Assembly (NCBI GenBank): GCA_946184715.1
Contig: CAMHGU010000014.1
Coordinates: forward strand, 1-22,863
Reading direction: 5' to 3'
Origin: an uncultured bacterium
GTDB taxonomy: Bacteria; Bacteroidota; Bacteroidia; Bacteroidales; Muribaculaceae
Length of the DNA stretch: 22,863 bases
Part shown: positions 5,568 to 13,995 of the stretch, in pieces
Layout: the number at the start of each line of letters is the position of its first letter
How positions within the stretch are numbered: the first letter of the stretch is position 1
Program-made: the position numbers and the translations under genes
Notes under the pieces: generated by a model
Database searches by the model: none
What the model saw: the letters and a program-made list of their open reading frames with translations, nothing else
What the model was told of the DNA's origin: nothing

Positions 5568-6452
5568 ATGTTACCGATAGGAATTATCCAGCAAGCCAAT
5601 ACGCCCGACGTAGCCGACAACCGCGCGCGGCTCATCGACAAGATACGCGCTCTCGCCACCAGAGGCGCCAAGCTCATAGTGCTGCAAGAGTTGCACGACT
5701 CGCTCTACTTCTGCCAGACTGAAGACGTAGGCAATTTCGACCTTGCCGAGGCTATCCCCGGCGTAGCTACCGAAGCCTATGCGGCCGTAGCCCGCGAGTG
5801 TGGCGTGGTGCTGGTCACCTCGATGTTTGAGCGCCGCGCCGTCGGTCTTTACCACAACACGGCGGTGGTGTTCGACGCCGACGGCACCGTAGCCGGCCGT
5901 TACCGCAAGATGCATATCCCCGACGACCCGGCCTACTACGAGAAGTTCTACTTCACGCCCGGCGACCTGGGCTTCAAGCCCATTGACACGGCAGTGGGCC
6001 GACTGGGCGTGCTCGTGTGCTGGGATCAGTGGTATCCCGAGGCCGCGCGGCTTATGGCGCTGCAAGGCGCGGAGTTGCTGATTTACCCCACGGCTATCGG
6101 CTGGGAAAGCAGCGACACTGCCGAGGAGCAGGCGCGGCAGCGCGAGGCGTGGCTGACGGTGCAGCGCGGCCATGCCGTGGCCAATGGCGTTCCCGTGGTA
6201 GCCGTCAACCGCGTAGGGTTTGAACCCGACCCATCGGGAGCCACCGGCGGCATCCGATTCTGGGGCAGCAGCTTTGTGGCCGGGCCCCAAGGCGAGATGC
6301 TCTGGCAAGCGCCATCCGACGCCGAAGCCGCTGAGATTGTTGACGTTGACTTGGAACGCAGCGAACAGGTAAGACGCTGGTGGCCGTTCCTGCGCGACCG
6401 CCGCATCGATGCCTACTCCCCTATCCTATCGCGCTTTATCGACCGTCTATGA
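5568..6452 (+). CDS. aguB: N-carbamoylputrescine amidase
   Basis: Nitrilase-superfamily enzyme that cleaves N-carbamoylputrescine to putrescine, CO2 and ammonia. The 294 residues carry the complete Glu-Lys-Cys triad: Glu41 in VLQELHDSLYF, Lys114 in YRKMHIPDD and Cys151 in VLVCWDQWYPEAAR. The HDSLYF and IPDDPAYYEKFYF segments are typical of the carbamoylputrescine subgroup rather than of other nitrilases. It starts 4 bases after aguA stops, and its TGA overlaps the next gene's start in an ATGA, so the three genes are very likely co-transcribed and translationally coupled. No arginine decarboxylase (speA) is in the window. Confidence 0.94.
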   Translation: MLPIGIIQQANTPDVADNRARLIDKIRALATRGAKLIVLQELHDSLYFCQTEDVGNFDLAEAIPGVATEAYAAVARECGVVLVTSMFERRAVGLYHNTAVVFDADGTVAGRYRKMHIPDDPAYYEKFYFTPGDLGFKPIDTAVGRLGVLVCWDQWYPEAARLMALQGAELLIYPTAIGWESSDTAEEQARQREAWLTVQRGHAVANGVPVVAVNRVGFEPDPSGATGGIRFWGSSFVAGPQGEMLWQAPSDAEAAEIVDVDLERSEQVRRWWPFLRDRRIDAYSPILSRFIDRL

Positions 6453-7018
6453 GCGAGATATTGGCGCCGAAGATGCGAGCCGTGAAGCAGCAATTTTTTT
6501 CGCTGCGCAACGGCGTAGTGGCCGATGCCCTCCGAAAGGCGGGCGATAGCCATCAAGTAATATTTGGACTTAACTTGCCGCAAATCAAGGAGATAGCACA
6601 CAGCATCGGTGCCGATACCGAGCTTGCCAGAGAGCTATGGGCCGACGTGAAAGTGCGTGAGAGCCAGATGCTTGCGCCTTACCTGTGGGAGACGGCCGAA
6701 ATCGGGCAAGAGCAGGCTATAGCGATGCTTCACGCTGTGGCCGACCGCGAAATCGCCGACGTGCTGTGCCTGGCGTTGCTTCGCCGCATTGAGAAGGCTG
6801 AGGCTGTGGCCATTACACTGCTGCAACAATCGCAAGGCAATGAGATGACACTTTACATAGGGCTGCGACTCGCGTTGAATCTGTTAGCCATCGGACGAAT
6901 CTCGAAAACATCCCCGGCTATTGGCGCTGCAATGGCTCTTGATGCGGCGAAGTTAGCTCCCGCGCTCCGTCAGGTGCTGATGCAAATATCAGAAGAGGTA
7001 GTGGACAGCGACGCTTAG
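6449..7018 (+). CDS. DNA alkylation repair protein (AlkD/HEAT-like)
   Basis: A 189-residue, almost wholly helical protein. The start at 6449 forms an ATGA overlap with aguB; an upstream in-frame ATG lies deep inside aguB and is unlikely. The segments AGDSHQVIFGLNLPQIKEIA and DVKVRESQMLAPYLWE, followed by repeated helical pairs, resemble the Bacteroidetes DNA alkylation repair family built from HEAT-like repeats as in AlkD, which remove bulky or charged alkyl bases by backbone contact. It is shorter than classical AlkD (about 230 residues), so enzymatic activity is uncertain. The gene is the last of the polyamine operon and its stop overlaps the convergent transporter gene by 4 bases. Confidence 0.75.
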   Translation: MSEILAPKMRAVKQQFFSLRNGVVADALRKAGDSHQVIFGLNLPQIKEIAHSIGADTELARELWADVKVRESQMLAPYLWETAEIGQEQAIAMLHAVADREIADVLCLALLRRIEKAEAVAITLLQQSQGNEMTLYIGLRLALNLLAIGRISKTSPAIGAAMALDAAKLAPALRQVLMQISEEVVDSDA

Positions 7019-7944
7019 CCGGCCGAGGGTGTGCCCGAGGCTTTATGCCGGTCGCGTATCTGGTCGTAGATGCCGGCAAATACCACACCGATAAATACCA
7101 GCGCGATACCGATGCCGCCTATCAGCGAGATACTCTCATTGAGGAAGATGGCGCAGGCGATAAGCGTGACTATGGGCTGAAGGTAAATCCAATTTGACGA
7201 CACGATAGGCCCCCACTCTTCCACCATCTTGTTCCAGATAAGATAGCAGCACATCGACATCACAATGCTGAGCAGCAGCAGGTTGAACCACACCCAGGGG
7301 TCGGAGAAGATTTCGGCGGTGAGGTGGTTATCGAAGGTGAACGCCAAGGGAAGCGAGGTGATGATGCCGTAGAAGAACACCTTGCGGGTAAGGGTCATAA
7401 TGTCGTAATGGTCATTGACACGGCGCAGCAGCAGTGAATATATGGCCCAGGCCGCAGCGGCCGCCAGAGCGAGAATGTCGCCAAGCGGATTGATTTCGAC
7501 CGCGTGGGAGCTATTGAACATCACGAACCCCACGCCTATGAAAGCTATGACCGAGCCTATGACAACGCCCCGAGTGATCTTCTCTTCGGGGAAGAAGATG
7601 CGGGCGATGAGAGCGGTGAGTAGCGGCGCCGTGCTCACGAGCAGCCCCACATTGTTGGTATTGGTGAGCGTCAAGGCTATGTTTTCGCCTATGAAATACA
7701 CCGAGCCGCCGAAGAGGCCGCACAGGAAAAAGATGACCTCATCGCGCCAGGAACGAACACCGAAGGTGCGCCACGTGAAGGCGAGCAGGCACACGTAAGC
7801 GATGATAAAGCGGATAATATAGATTTCGGAGGGGTTGAGCCCCGCAATAAGCAGGTATTTGGTAGAGATAAGCGAGCTGCCCCACATGATAATCATAAAT
7901 GAGGCGAGCAGATATAGGGTTATGCCTTTGCGATTGTTTGACAT
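7015..7944 (-). CDS. EamA/DMT-family transporter
   Basis: An integral inner-membrane protein of 309 residues with about ten hydrophobic segments in two five-helix halves (about 8-140 and 150-295), the layout of EamA (drug/metabolite transporter) permeases. Family-like features include MWGSSLISTKYLL in the first helix, PLLTALIARIFFPEEKI in the first half and its counterpart LQPIVTLIACAIFLNE in the second. The substrate is unknown; members export amino acids, nucleosides or other metabolites. The ATG at 7944 was chosen because a further upstream ATG (8001) lies inside the predicted -7 promoter element. Its stop codon overlaps the stop of the convergent repair gene, leaving no room for a shared terminator. 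Confidence 0.9.
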   Translation of the reverse strand: MSNNRKGITLYLLASFMIIMWGSSLISTKYLLIAGLNPSEIYIIRFIIAYVCLLAFTWRTFGVRSWRDEVIFFLCGLFGGSVYFIGENIALTLTNTNNVGLLVSTAPLLTALIARIFFPEEKITRGVVIGSVIAFIGVGFVMFNSSHAVEINPLGDILALAAAAAWAIYSLLLRRVNDHYDIMTLTRKVFFYGIITSLPLAFTFDNHLTAEIFSDPWVWFNLLLLSIVMSMCCYLIWNKMVEEWGPIVSSNWIYLQPIVTLIACAIFLNESISLIGGIGIALVFIGVVFAGIYDQIRDRHKASGTPSAG

Positions 7945-7998
7945 CGGTATCTGATTAAGGTAAGGGCCGGCGCTACGATGCGCGAGCCAAAAGCAGTG

Positions 7999-8006
7999 CA
8001 AATATA
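7999..8006 (-). promoter_or_regulatory. -7 element of the EamA transporter promoter
   Basis: Reads TATATTTG on the - strand, a full match to TAnnTTTG. The leader to the ATG would be about 50 bases. No clear TTTG lies at the -33 position, which falls in the preceding terminator hairpin. Confidence 0.5.
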
Positions 8007-8009
8007 GCT

Positions 8010-8042
8010 AAAAAATCCGAGAATCGGGGCGCCTCCGCTCGG
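8010..8042 (-). terminator. Intrinsic terminator of the outer-membrane barrel gene
   Basis: On the - strand CCGAG (8042-8038) pairs with CTCGG (8021-8017), followed by A and six T (8015-8010). It lies just downstream of the barrel gene's stop and directly upstream of the transporter's -7 element. A short inverted repeat GCCATC/GATGGC (8063-8077) also follows the stop. Confidence 0.6.
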
Positions 8043-8082
8043 GGAACTACGAATAATTAGCTGCCATCAACGATGGCTGCCA

Positions 8083-9456
8083 TCACCAGCGATGGGAGAT
8101 AATGCGGGGCGACACGGTGAGGGAGATCCAACCCCAGTAGAGGCGGCGGTCGCCCATGGCTCGCTTAAGCTTCTCCATAGTTTCGGTACCATGCATATAG
8201 GAGAATCCGGCAGTGAGGTTTAAGATGGAGGAGATTTCGTATTGAGCCGCAAGCTCTATCTCATAGCCCAGCGAGGGCTTGAGTTTGTCGATATTGGCCG
8301 CGGTGGCAAGGTAATGAATCTCAGCTCCAAGCGACAGCTTCGGAATGGGTTTGTAGCCGGCGCCTACGAAGACATTCTGAAGACCCGGGGTGAAACCGTT
8401 GTAGTAGGTTGAGAGGTAGAAGAAGTCCATAGCCCCGTAGAATTTATGATGCGAGCCATATACGGTGTTGAAGCCGCGTATTACGCTGTGCCTTGTAAGA
8501 CCGAGACCTCCACCTGATGGCACGGCGAAGTACCGGTCGCCGCTGATGTAGTCGTAGCCTATGGTGGTGGCCCACTGCGATGTGGGATGGAAGGTGGCTT
8601 TGAGGGCGAAGAGCCAAGCGCGGATAGGAATTTTATTCTCATTCTTGCCGAACTGATGATAGGCCGAGCCTTCGAATTTCCAGCGGTCGGGCTGATAGGT
8701 GACATAGGTGCCGAGGATCTGCTGGTGCTCAGTGTGGCCCTCTTTTGGGGTGTCGCCGCCTTGCATCCCTACGTTCATAAACAGGAGCGAAGCGCTGAGC
8801 GGGAAGGTGGACACGTCGTAGTGGTACCAGAGGTCAATCATCGATTTATAGGGCTGAGAGCCATTCACATAGTAAGAGCCGCCCTCAATGACGTTGGAGG
8901 AGTTCTGATTGAAGGCAAGGATGGCGTGAACTTTGTGGTTGTAGCCCTCGTAGCCGAGACGAATCACGTCGTGCGACTTGGCAGCCATAGCCCAGTCGTT
9001 AGGGCCGATGATGCGCTCGTCGTCGTAGGCGAGCGCTTGGCGCCCCACTTGCAGGAAGCCGCCGAATCGGGCTGTGAGCTTTGCCCAGGCTTCGTAGAGG
9101 CTGAGCTGGTTGGAGCTGGTTTCTCCCCATACCGCCATATTTTGCAGAACTACACTCGCTTGTATTCCGGGGCGCTCGTAGCCGATGGCGATACGCGCTT
9201 TGCCGGTGAGAAAATTGGCCGCTTTGCGAGTAATGGTTTCCACCTCTTGGCCGTCCTCGGTATAGGTGGTCGAGGAGTGAAGGCCGCCGTGACGGGTCTC
9301 GCCGTGGGCAAGGACACTGATATCCACATTCACGAGGTTGAGCTTGGCCTTGGCGATGGTGTCGGGCTGCTGAGCGGCGATGGAATCGGGCTGCTGCGCC
9401 GAGGCAGTGGCTGCCATTGCCACGAAGAGCGATGCTATGAGGGCTTTAACTTTCAT
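8083..9456 (-). CDS. Outer-membrane beta-barrel protein, alginate-export-like
   Basis: A 457-residue exported protein. A Sec signal peptide (about residues 1-20, ending ATASA) precedes a low-complexity linker in which AQQPDSIA is repeated as AQQPDTIA (20-35). The rest is rich in alternating beta-strand patterns with many Tyr, Trp and Gly. The segment LYEAWAKL...FLQVGRQALAYDDERIIGPNDW (about 126-170) resembles the alginate-export/AlgE-like porin family: a self-facing Glu, then GRQ and the DDERI..NDW motif. Bacteroidales carry many such barrels of unknown substrate, so alginate is not implied. The gene sits alone between its own promoter and terminator. The C-terminus ends in Trp, fitting outer-membrane assembly. 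Confidence 0.8.
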   Translation of the reverse strand: MKVKALIASLFVAMAATASAQQPDSIAAQQPDTIAKAKLNLVNVDISVLAHGETRHGGLHSSTTYTEDGQEVETITRKAANFLTGKARIAIGYERPGIQASVVLQNMAVWGETSSNQLSLYEAWAKLTARFGGFLQVGRQALAYDDERIIGPNDWAMAAKSHDVIRLGYEGYNHKVHAILAFNQNSSNVIEGGSYYVNGSQPYKSMIDLWYHYDVSTFPLSASLLFMNVGMQGGDTPKEGHTEHQQILGTYVTYQPDRWKFEGSAYHQFGKNENKIPIRAWLFALKATFHPTSQWATTIGYDYISGDRYFAVPSGGGLGLTRHSVIRGFNTVYGSHHKFYGAMDFFYLSTYYNGFTPGLQNVFVGAGYKPIPKLSLGAEIHYLATAANIDKLKPSLGYEIELAAQYEISSILNLTAGFSYMHGTETMEKLKRAMGDRRLYWGWISLTVSPRIISHRW

Positions 9457-9477
9457 ATACGTGATTTTTTACACTGA

Positions 9478-9485
9478 CAAATATA
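9478..9485 (-). promoter_or_regulatory. -7 element upstream of the barrel gene
   Basis: TATATTTG on the - strand, a full TAnnTTTG match, 21 bases upstream of the ATG. The nearest upstream TTTG (9498-9501) is only 12 bases away, so the -33 element is weak or absent. Confidence 0.45.
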
Positions 9486-9559
9486 GTAAATATTCAGCAA
9501 ATGGCGCAATGAAGTGGAAAGGTTATGTCGTGGCGTTGGGAATATAATGTAAATTGCTG

Positions 9560-9598
9560 AAAATGAGGAGCGCGGCCTGCAGCCTGCAGGTCGCGCTC
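9560..9598 (-). terminator. Hairpin terminator of the glycogen operon
   Basis: Two 15-base arms (9568-9582 and 9584-9598) form an almost perfect palindrome of GAGCGCG and CTGCAG words, with one G-T pair. On the - strand four T follow a few bases later (9563-9560). It lies 27 bases after the phosphorylase stop. The T-run is short, so efficiency is uncertain. Confidence 0.55.
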
Positions 9599-9624
9599 TA
9601 TGATGGTAGGATTATGAACGCGGA

Positions 9625-12180
9625 TTAGATCCAGAGCACGTAGGCGAAGTCCTGACGGTGCGGGAGGTCTTTGTTCTTGGGGAACACGCGGTAAGCGTAG
9701 CGGAAGGCGCCGGCGTTGCGGATGGTGTCGGTGAGCGAATAGGTCACGATGTCGCCATCTTCAGCCACCTTCTTGAGCTCTTCCACGCGGTTGAACTTCA
9801 TCTCGCCGTTGTCGTTGCGATAGGTGACGAGTTCCACGCCGAGGTCGTTGACGAGGCCGGCGGTGTCGAGCTTGACTTCACCGGTGAGGGTCATACCATT
9901 GGTAGCGGTCTTGGAGTTGAGCTCGTTGCGGCTGATGCTGATGACCTTGATTTCGTCCCACTTCTCGGCCACCTTCTGCTTCCAGGCGGCAATCTCCTTA
10001 GCCTTGGCGAAGTCCTTGGCCACGAGCTTGGCGTTGCGCTTGCTTTCGGGCTTGTAGAAGCGGTCGATGTAGTCGTTGAGCATACGCGTCATAGTGTAGT
10101 TGGGCGCGATATGGGCTATGGAGTTCTTGATGTACTGAATCCACTCGGGTGAGTAACCCTTGGAGTTCTTGGCGAAGTAGAGAGGAATAATCTCGTTCTC
10201 AAGGGTTGAGTAGATCGTGGCAGCGTCGAGCTGGTCTTGCTGCGACTGGTCGGTGTAGGTACGCTTGTCGGTAAGCGCCCAGCCGGCGCCTTCGCGGTAG
10301 CCTTCGTACCACCATCCGTCGAGGACGGAGAAGTTGAGTGTACCGTTCATCTCGGCCTTTTCGCCCGAGGTACCCGATGCTTCGAGCGGGCGCGTGGGGG
10401 TGTTGAGCCAAATATCGACACCGGTGACGAGGCGCTTGGCCACAATCATATCGTAGTTTTCAAGGAATATAATCTTGCCGAGGAATTGCGGCATACGCGA
10501 TACCTCGATGATGCGCTTGATGAGGCCCTGGCCTGCGCCATCGGCGGGGTGTGCCTTGCCGGCGAAGATGAATTGCACGGGGAACTGCTCGTTGTTGACA
10601 ATCTTGGCCAGGCGGTCGAGGTCGGTGAAGAGCAGGTGGGCGCGCTTATAGGTGGCGAAGCGGCGAGCGAAGCCTATGATGAGGGCGTTGGGGTTGATGC
10701 GCTCCATAATGGAGATGATACGCGACGGGTCGCCCTGGTCGCGGAGCCACTTGGCGGTGAACTCTTTGCGCACGTAGTTGATGAGCTTGTTCTTGAGGGT
10801 GGTACGCTTTTCCCAAATCTCTTCGTCGCTGACTTTGAGGATGGGAGCCCACGATGCCTCCTTGTCCTGGTTTTGCCAGAAGTCGGGGGCGAACTTCTTC
10901 TCGTAGAGCTCTTTCCACTCTGAAGCGGCCCAGGTGGGCATGTGGACACCATTGGTGACGTAACCCACGTGAGATTCTTCAGCATCGTAGCCTTTCCATA
11001 CGCCCTTGAACATACGCTTCGACACTTCGCCGTGGAGCCAGCTTACGCCGTTGGCTTCCTGGCAGGTGTTGAGAGCGAATACGCTCATAGAGAAGCGCTC
11101 GTTGGTGTCGGGGTTCTCGCGGCCCATGTTGATAAGGTCGTTCCAGGTGATGCCGAGGCGCTGGGGGAACTCGCCCATATATTTACCGAAGAGGCCTTCG
11201 TCGAAGTAGTCGTGGCCGGCGGGCACAGGGGTATGGACGGTGTAGAGCGACGACGAGCGGACGATTTCGAGAGCTACGTTGAAGTCGAGGCCGTCTTCCT
11301 CTACATAGTCAACGAGACGCTGGAGGTTGAGCAGCGCGGCGTGGCCCTCGTTGCAGTGGTAGAGCTGGCTGTGGATGCCAAGCTTCTTGAGCATCAGGAT
11401 ACCGCCAATACCGAGCATATACTCTTGCTTGATGCGGTTTTCCCAGTCGCCACCATAGAGCTGGTGGGTAATCTGACGGTCAAATTCCGAGTTACGGTCG
11501 ATATCGGTATCGAGCAGGTAGAGGTTCATACGCCCTACGTTGACTTTCCAGATGCGGGCATAGACGATGCGGCCCGGATAAGGCACTTCCACGAGCATCG
11601 GCTCGTCGTTGTCGTCGAATACGGGCTCTACGGGAATCTGGTTGAAGTTTTGAGGCTCGTAGTTGGCAATCTGCTGTCCGTCGATGGAGAGCGATTGGGT
11701 GAAATACCCGTAGCGATATAGGAAACCTACGGCGGTCATAGGATAGCGATAGTCGCTGGCTTCTTTGATATAGTCGCCGGCGAGGATACCGAGACCACCG
11801 GAGTAAATCTTCAGTGCGTTGCCGATACCATATTCCATGCTGAAATAGGAAACGGAAGGGAGATCGTCGCGCAGAGGCACTTTCATGTACTCCTCGAAGG
11901 CCGTGCATACAGTGTCCATACGCTTGAGGAAGCCTTTGTCGGCGAGGAGCTCTTTGTAGCGCTCATATCCTATCTGCTGGAGCAGAAGGACGGGGTTTTC
12001 GCCCGAAGCGCGCCACAGTTCCACATCCATTTCGCGGAAAAGAGCTTTGGCCGGGCTGTTCCATACCCACCAGAGGTTACGTGACAATGTTTCAAGTCGT
12101 TTGAGCTCTTTGGGGAGCTCAGAGCTGACAGTTAAGTCGCGCCAAGAGGGCGAGTTTGTCTTACTGGCTTGTAACTTCAT
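9625..12180 (-). CDS. glgP: Alpha-glucan phosphorylase (GT35, short type)
   Basis: Releases glucose-1-phosphate from alpha-1,4-glucan using pyridoxal phosphate. The protein has 851 residues. An N-terminal DUF3417-like region (about 15-130) contains LETLSRNLWWVWN. The phosphorylase core shows HCNEGHAAL (275-283), TVHTPVPAGHD (314-324), RRFATYKRAHL (506-516) and FAGKAHPAD (539-547). The PLP-binding Lys608 is in GTSGEKAEMNG. This is the form lacking the long regulatory N-terminus of animal and E. coli phosphorylases. A short extra C-terminal beta-rich domain (about 740-851) is typical of Bacteroidetes members. It is the second gene of an operon, 45 bases after glycogen synthase, so synthesis and breakdown of the store are encoded together. 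No branching or debranching gene is in the window. Confidence 0.93.
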   Translation of the reverse strand: MKLQASKTNSPSWRDLTVSSELPKELKRLETLSRNLWWVWNSPAKALFREMDVELWRASGENPVLLLQQIGYERYKELLADKGFLKRMDTVCTAFEEYMKVPLRDDLPSVSYFSMEYGIGNALKIYSGGLGILAGDYIKEASDYRYPMTAVGFLYRYGYFTQSLSIDGQQIANYEPQNFNQIPVEPVFDDNDEPMLVEVPYPGRIVYARIWKVNVGRMNLYLLDTDIDRNSEFDRQITHQLYGGDWENRIKQEYMLGIGGILMLKKLGIHSQLYHCNEGHAALLNLQRLVDYVEEDGLDFNVALEIVRSSSLYTVHTPVPAGHDYFDEGLFGKYMGEFPQRLGITWNDLINMGRENPDTNERFSMSVFALNTCQEANGVSWLHGEVSKRMFKGVWKGYDAEESHVGYVTNGVHMPTWAASEWKELYEKKFAPDFWQNQDKEASWAPILKVSDEEIWEKRTTLKNKLINYVRKEFTAKWLRDQGDPSRIISIMERINPNALIIGFARRFATYKRAHLLFTDLDRLAKIVNNEQFPVQFIFAGKAHPADGAGQGLIKRIIEVSRMPQFLGKIIFLENYDMIVAKRLVTGVDIWLNTPTRPLEASGTSGEKAEMNGTLNFSVLDGWWYEGYREGAGWALTDKRTYTDQSQQDQLDAATIYSTLENEIIPLYFAKNSKGYSPEWIQYIKNSIAHIAPNYTMTRMLNDYIDRFYKPESKRNAKLVAKDFAKAKEIAAWKQKVAEKWDEIKVISISRNELNSKTATNGMTLTGEVKLDTAGLVNDLGVELVTYRNDNGEMKFNRVEELKKVAEDGDIVTYSLTDTIRNAGAFRYAYRVFPKNKDLPHRQDFAYVLWI

Positions 12181-12225
12181 AAGGAATTATTAATATAGGT
12201 TATTGAATTTTATAAAGGGAATATA

Positions 12226-13896
12226 TCAGCGCCTGCGTTGAGCCGCTTCGAGGGCTATTGCGTAGGCATTTTGATAATGCGATATGAACTGCGACCACGC
12301 GGCTCTCTCGGCGGTGTCGAGCGATGAGGCCCGAGCGCGGAGAATCTGGTCTTGGCTGAGGTCGGCGAGGTAATTGATGCATCGGGCGAGGTCGTCAACC
12401 ACGTGGGAGTAGTTGGAGTCGCTACGCTGGAGCACCTTGACGCCGGTGGAGATAAGGTCGTTGACGGCGGTGTCGAGCACCCACTGTCCGAAGCCGGAGA
12501 GCGATGTGGTGATTGTCGGCACGCCGAAGGCGATGCTTTCAAGGGGGGTATAGCCCCACGGCTCATAATATGACGGGAACGCCGACGCGTCGAATCCCGG
12601 CAGCAGATTGTAGTAGCTGAGGTTGAAGATGCCGTCGTCGCCGTTAAGATAACAGGGAGTGTAGATGATGTGGACGTTCTCGTGGAGAGCGTTGTGCATT
12701 CCGAGGTAGTTGAGCTTGCCGTAGATGGCATCGCTGTCGTAGTTGTGAAGGCCGTGGGTCATACACTCGTTGGGGAGGCGATGACAGCCTTTGAGCTTCA
12801 GCTCATGCTGGAGGTCGGCTCTCGGCCCGTTGCACCAGCCGGGCACCATAATGAACGCCACCACTTTGCGCTGCTTGCCGGCTCGGTCGGTGCGGAGCTT
12901 GTTGATAGCATCGATAAAGAGGTCGATGCCTTTGTTGCGGAATTCGTGACGCCCGGAGGTGAGCACGAGGAATGAGTCGGCCGCAAGGCGCTCACCGATG
13001 AGATGCGAAGCCACATCGAGCAGCCGCTCGCGGGCTACGGCGCGGGCCTCATCGTATTTCTTGCCTGTGGGCACAAAGCTGGCTTCGAAGCCGTTGGGGG
13101 TGACAACGTCGGGGACGCGATTGAGGAGCTGGCCGCTCTCGATGCCGGTGACTTTGCTGACGGTGGTGAAGCAGTCGGCGCGGTTGGCCGCGGTCTTCTC
13201 GAGGGAGTGTTTCGACTGCATATTCAACTCGAAAGCCATCTGGTCGCCGTTGTAGCCGGGGAGATAGTCGTAGAGAGGCTTGCCGTTGCCGCATATACTT
13301 CGCCCCATGCAGGTGGCGTGGGCCGTAAACACGGTGCCGGCTTGCGGCAGATGGGCTTTAGTGTAGAGAAGACCCATACCGGTGGTCCACTCGTCGAAAT
13401 GTGCTATGGAGCTGACTTTCTGACCGTTCTGCTCCATCCATTTCACGATGCTCTCCACCACTTTGGCGGCAGCTACGGAGAACATACATGCCTCATCGTA
13501 ATCGCCATAGGCGTGAAGCGAATCCACGCCGAAACGTTCCCACACTTCGCCGTATATGGCATCTTTGCGCTTGAAAAGCGGAGCGAAATCAACTAATATC
13601 ACACGAGGCTTGCCCGGAATGTCCCAGCGCCCTACTCTCACCTTGAACTCGAGCTTGCAGGCAGCTTCTTTCTGCCACTGGCGCAAGGCTGTGGGGGTGG
13701 GAACGAAATCGGGGGAAGGATTCTCGGCTGTCCACACATCCGGACCTATAAATATCACGTTGTCGCCATAGAGCTTATGCAGAGTGCTGGCTTTGGTAGA
13801 GAGTACGGTGTAGATGCCGCCGACCTTGTTGCAAACTTCCCAACTGGTCTCGAACAGCATATTCACCTTTTCCTCATTGCGGGTCATAAAATCCAC
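12226..13896 (-). CDS. Glycogen synthase, GT3 (eukaryotic-like) family
   Basis: Extends alpha-1,4-glucan chains from a nucleotide-sugar donor. The 556 residues carry GT3 rather than bacterial GlgA (GT5) hallmarks. Near the N-terminus is ETSWEVCNKVGGIYTVLSTKA (16-36). Near the C-terminus PSYYEPWGYTPLES (441-454) holds the two conserved Glu (445, 453), followed by TTSLSGFG, as in yeast and animal glycogen synthase. Also present are VFTAHATCMGRS (189-200), TVSKVTGIE (245-253) and the VTPNGF strand (265-270). Donor choice (UDP- or ADP-glucose) cannot be read directly. The animal-type N- and C-terminal phosphorylation tails are missing. The start at 13896 leaves a leader of about a dozen bases; ATGs at residues 4 and 13 are alternatives. 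It is first in the operon with glgP. Confidence 0.93.
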   Translation of the reverse strand: MDFMTRNEEKVNMLFETSWEVCNKVGGIYTVLSTKASTLHKLYGDNVIFIGPDVWTAENPSPDFVPTPTALRQWQKEAACKLEFKVRVGRWDIPGKPRVILVDFAPLFKRKDAIYGEVWERFGVDSLHAYGDYDEACMFSVAAAKVVESIVKWMEQNGQKVSSIAHFDEWTTGMGLLYTKAHLPQAGTVFTAHATCMGRSICGNGKPLYDYLPGYNGDQMAFELNMQSKHSLEKTAANRADCFTTVSKVTGIESGQLLNRVPDVVTPNGFEASFVPTGKKYDEARAVARERLLDVASHLIGERLAADSFLVLTSGRHEFRNKGIDLFIDAINKLRTDRAGKQRKVVAFIMVPGWCNGPRADLQHELKLKGCHRLPNECMTHGLHNYDSDAIYGKLNYLGMHNALHENVHIIYTPCYLNGDDGIFNLSYYNLLPGFDASAFPSYYEPWGYTPLESIAFGVPTITTSLSGFGQWVLDTAVNDLISTGVKVLQRSDSNYSHVVDDLARCINYLADLSQDQILRARASSLDTAERAAWSQFISHYQNAYAIALEAAQRRR

Positions 13897-13913
13897 TATT
13901 TTTTATTCGGGTG

Positions 13914-13921
13914 CAAAGTTA
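13914..13921 (-). promoter_or_regulatory. -7 element of the glycogen operon promoter
   Basis: TAACTTTG on the - strand, a full TAnnTTTG match, 17 bases upstream of the chosen ATG. No TTTG is found at -33; the region is A-rich instead. Confidence 0.5.
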
Positions 13922-13995
13922 GTTATTTTTTTTGTATTTGCCTATATATGGCATCTTCAATTACGGGGGCCTAAATAAATAAGGTGTAGAGAGCG

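Noticed and set aside
6380..6448. N-terminal extension of the alkylation repair gene into aguB
   Set aside because: The ATGA junction at 6449 is the normal coupled start, and the extension only reads aguB in another frame.
7945..8001. N-terminal extension of the EamA transporter
   Set aside because: The extra ATG lies inside the -7 promoter element and the added residues are not membrane-like.
8587..9477. Open frame of 296 codons on + opposite the barrel gene
   Set aside because: Antisense to a gene with a signal peptide and barrel pattern; the translated product has no family features.
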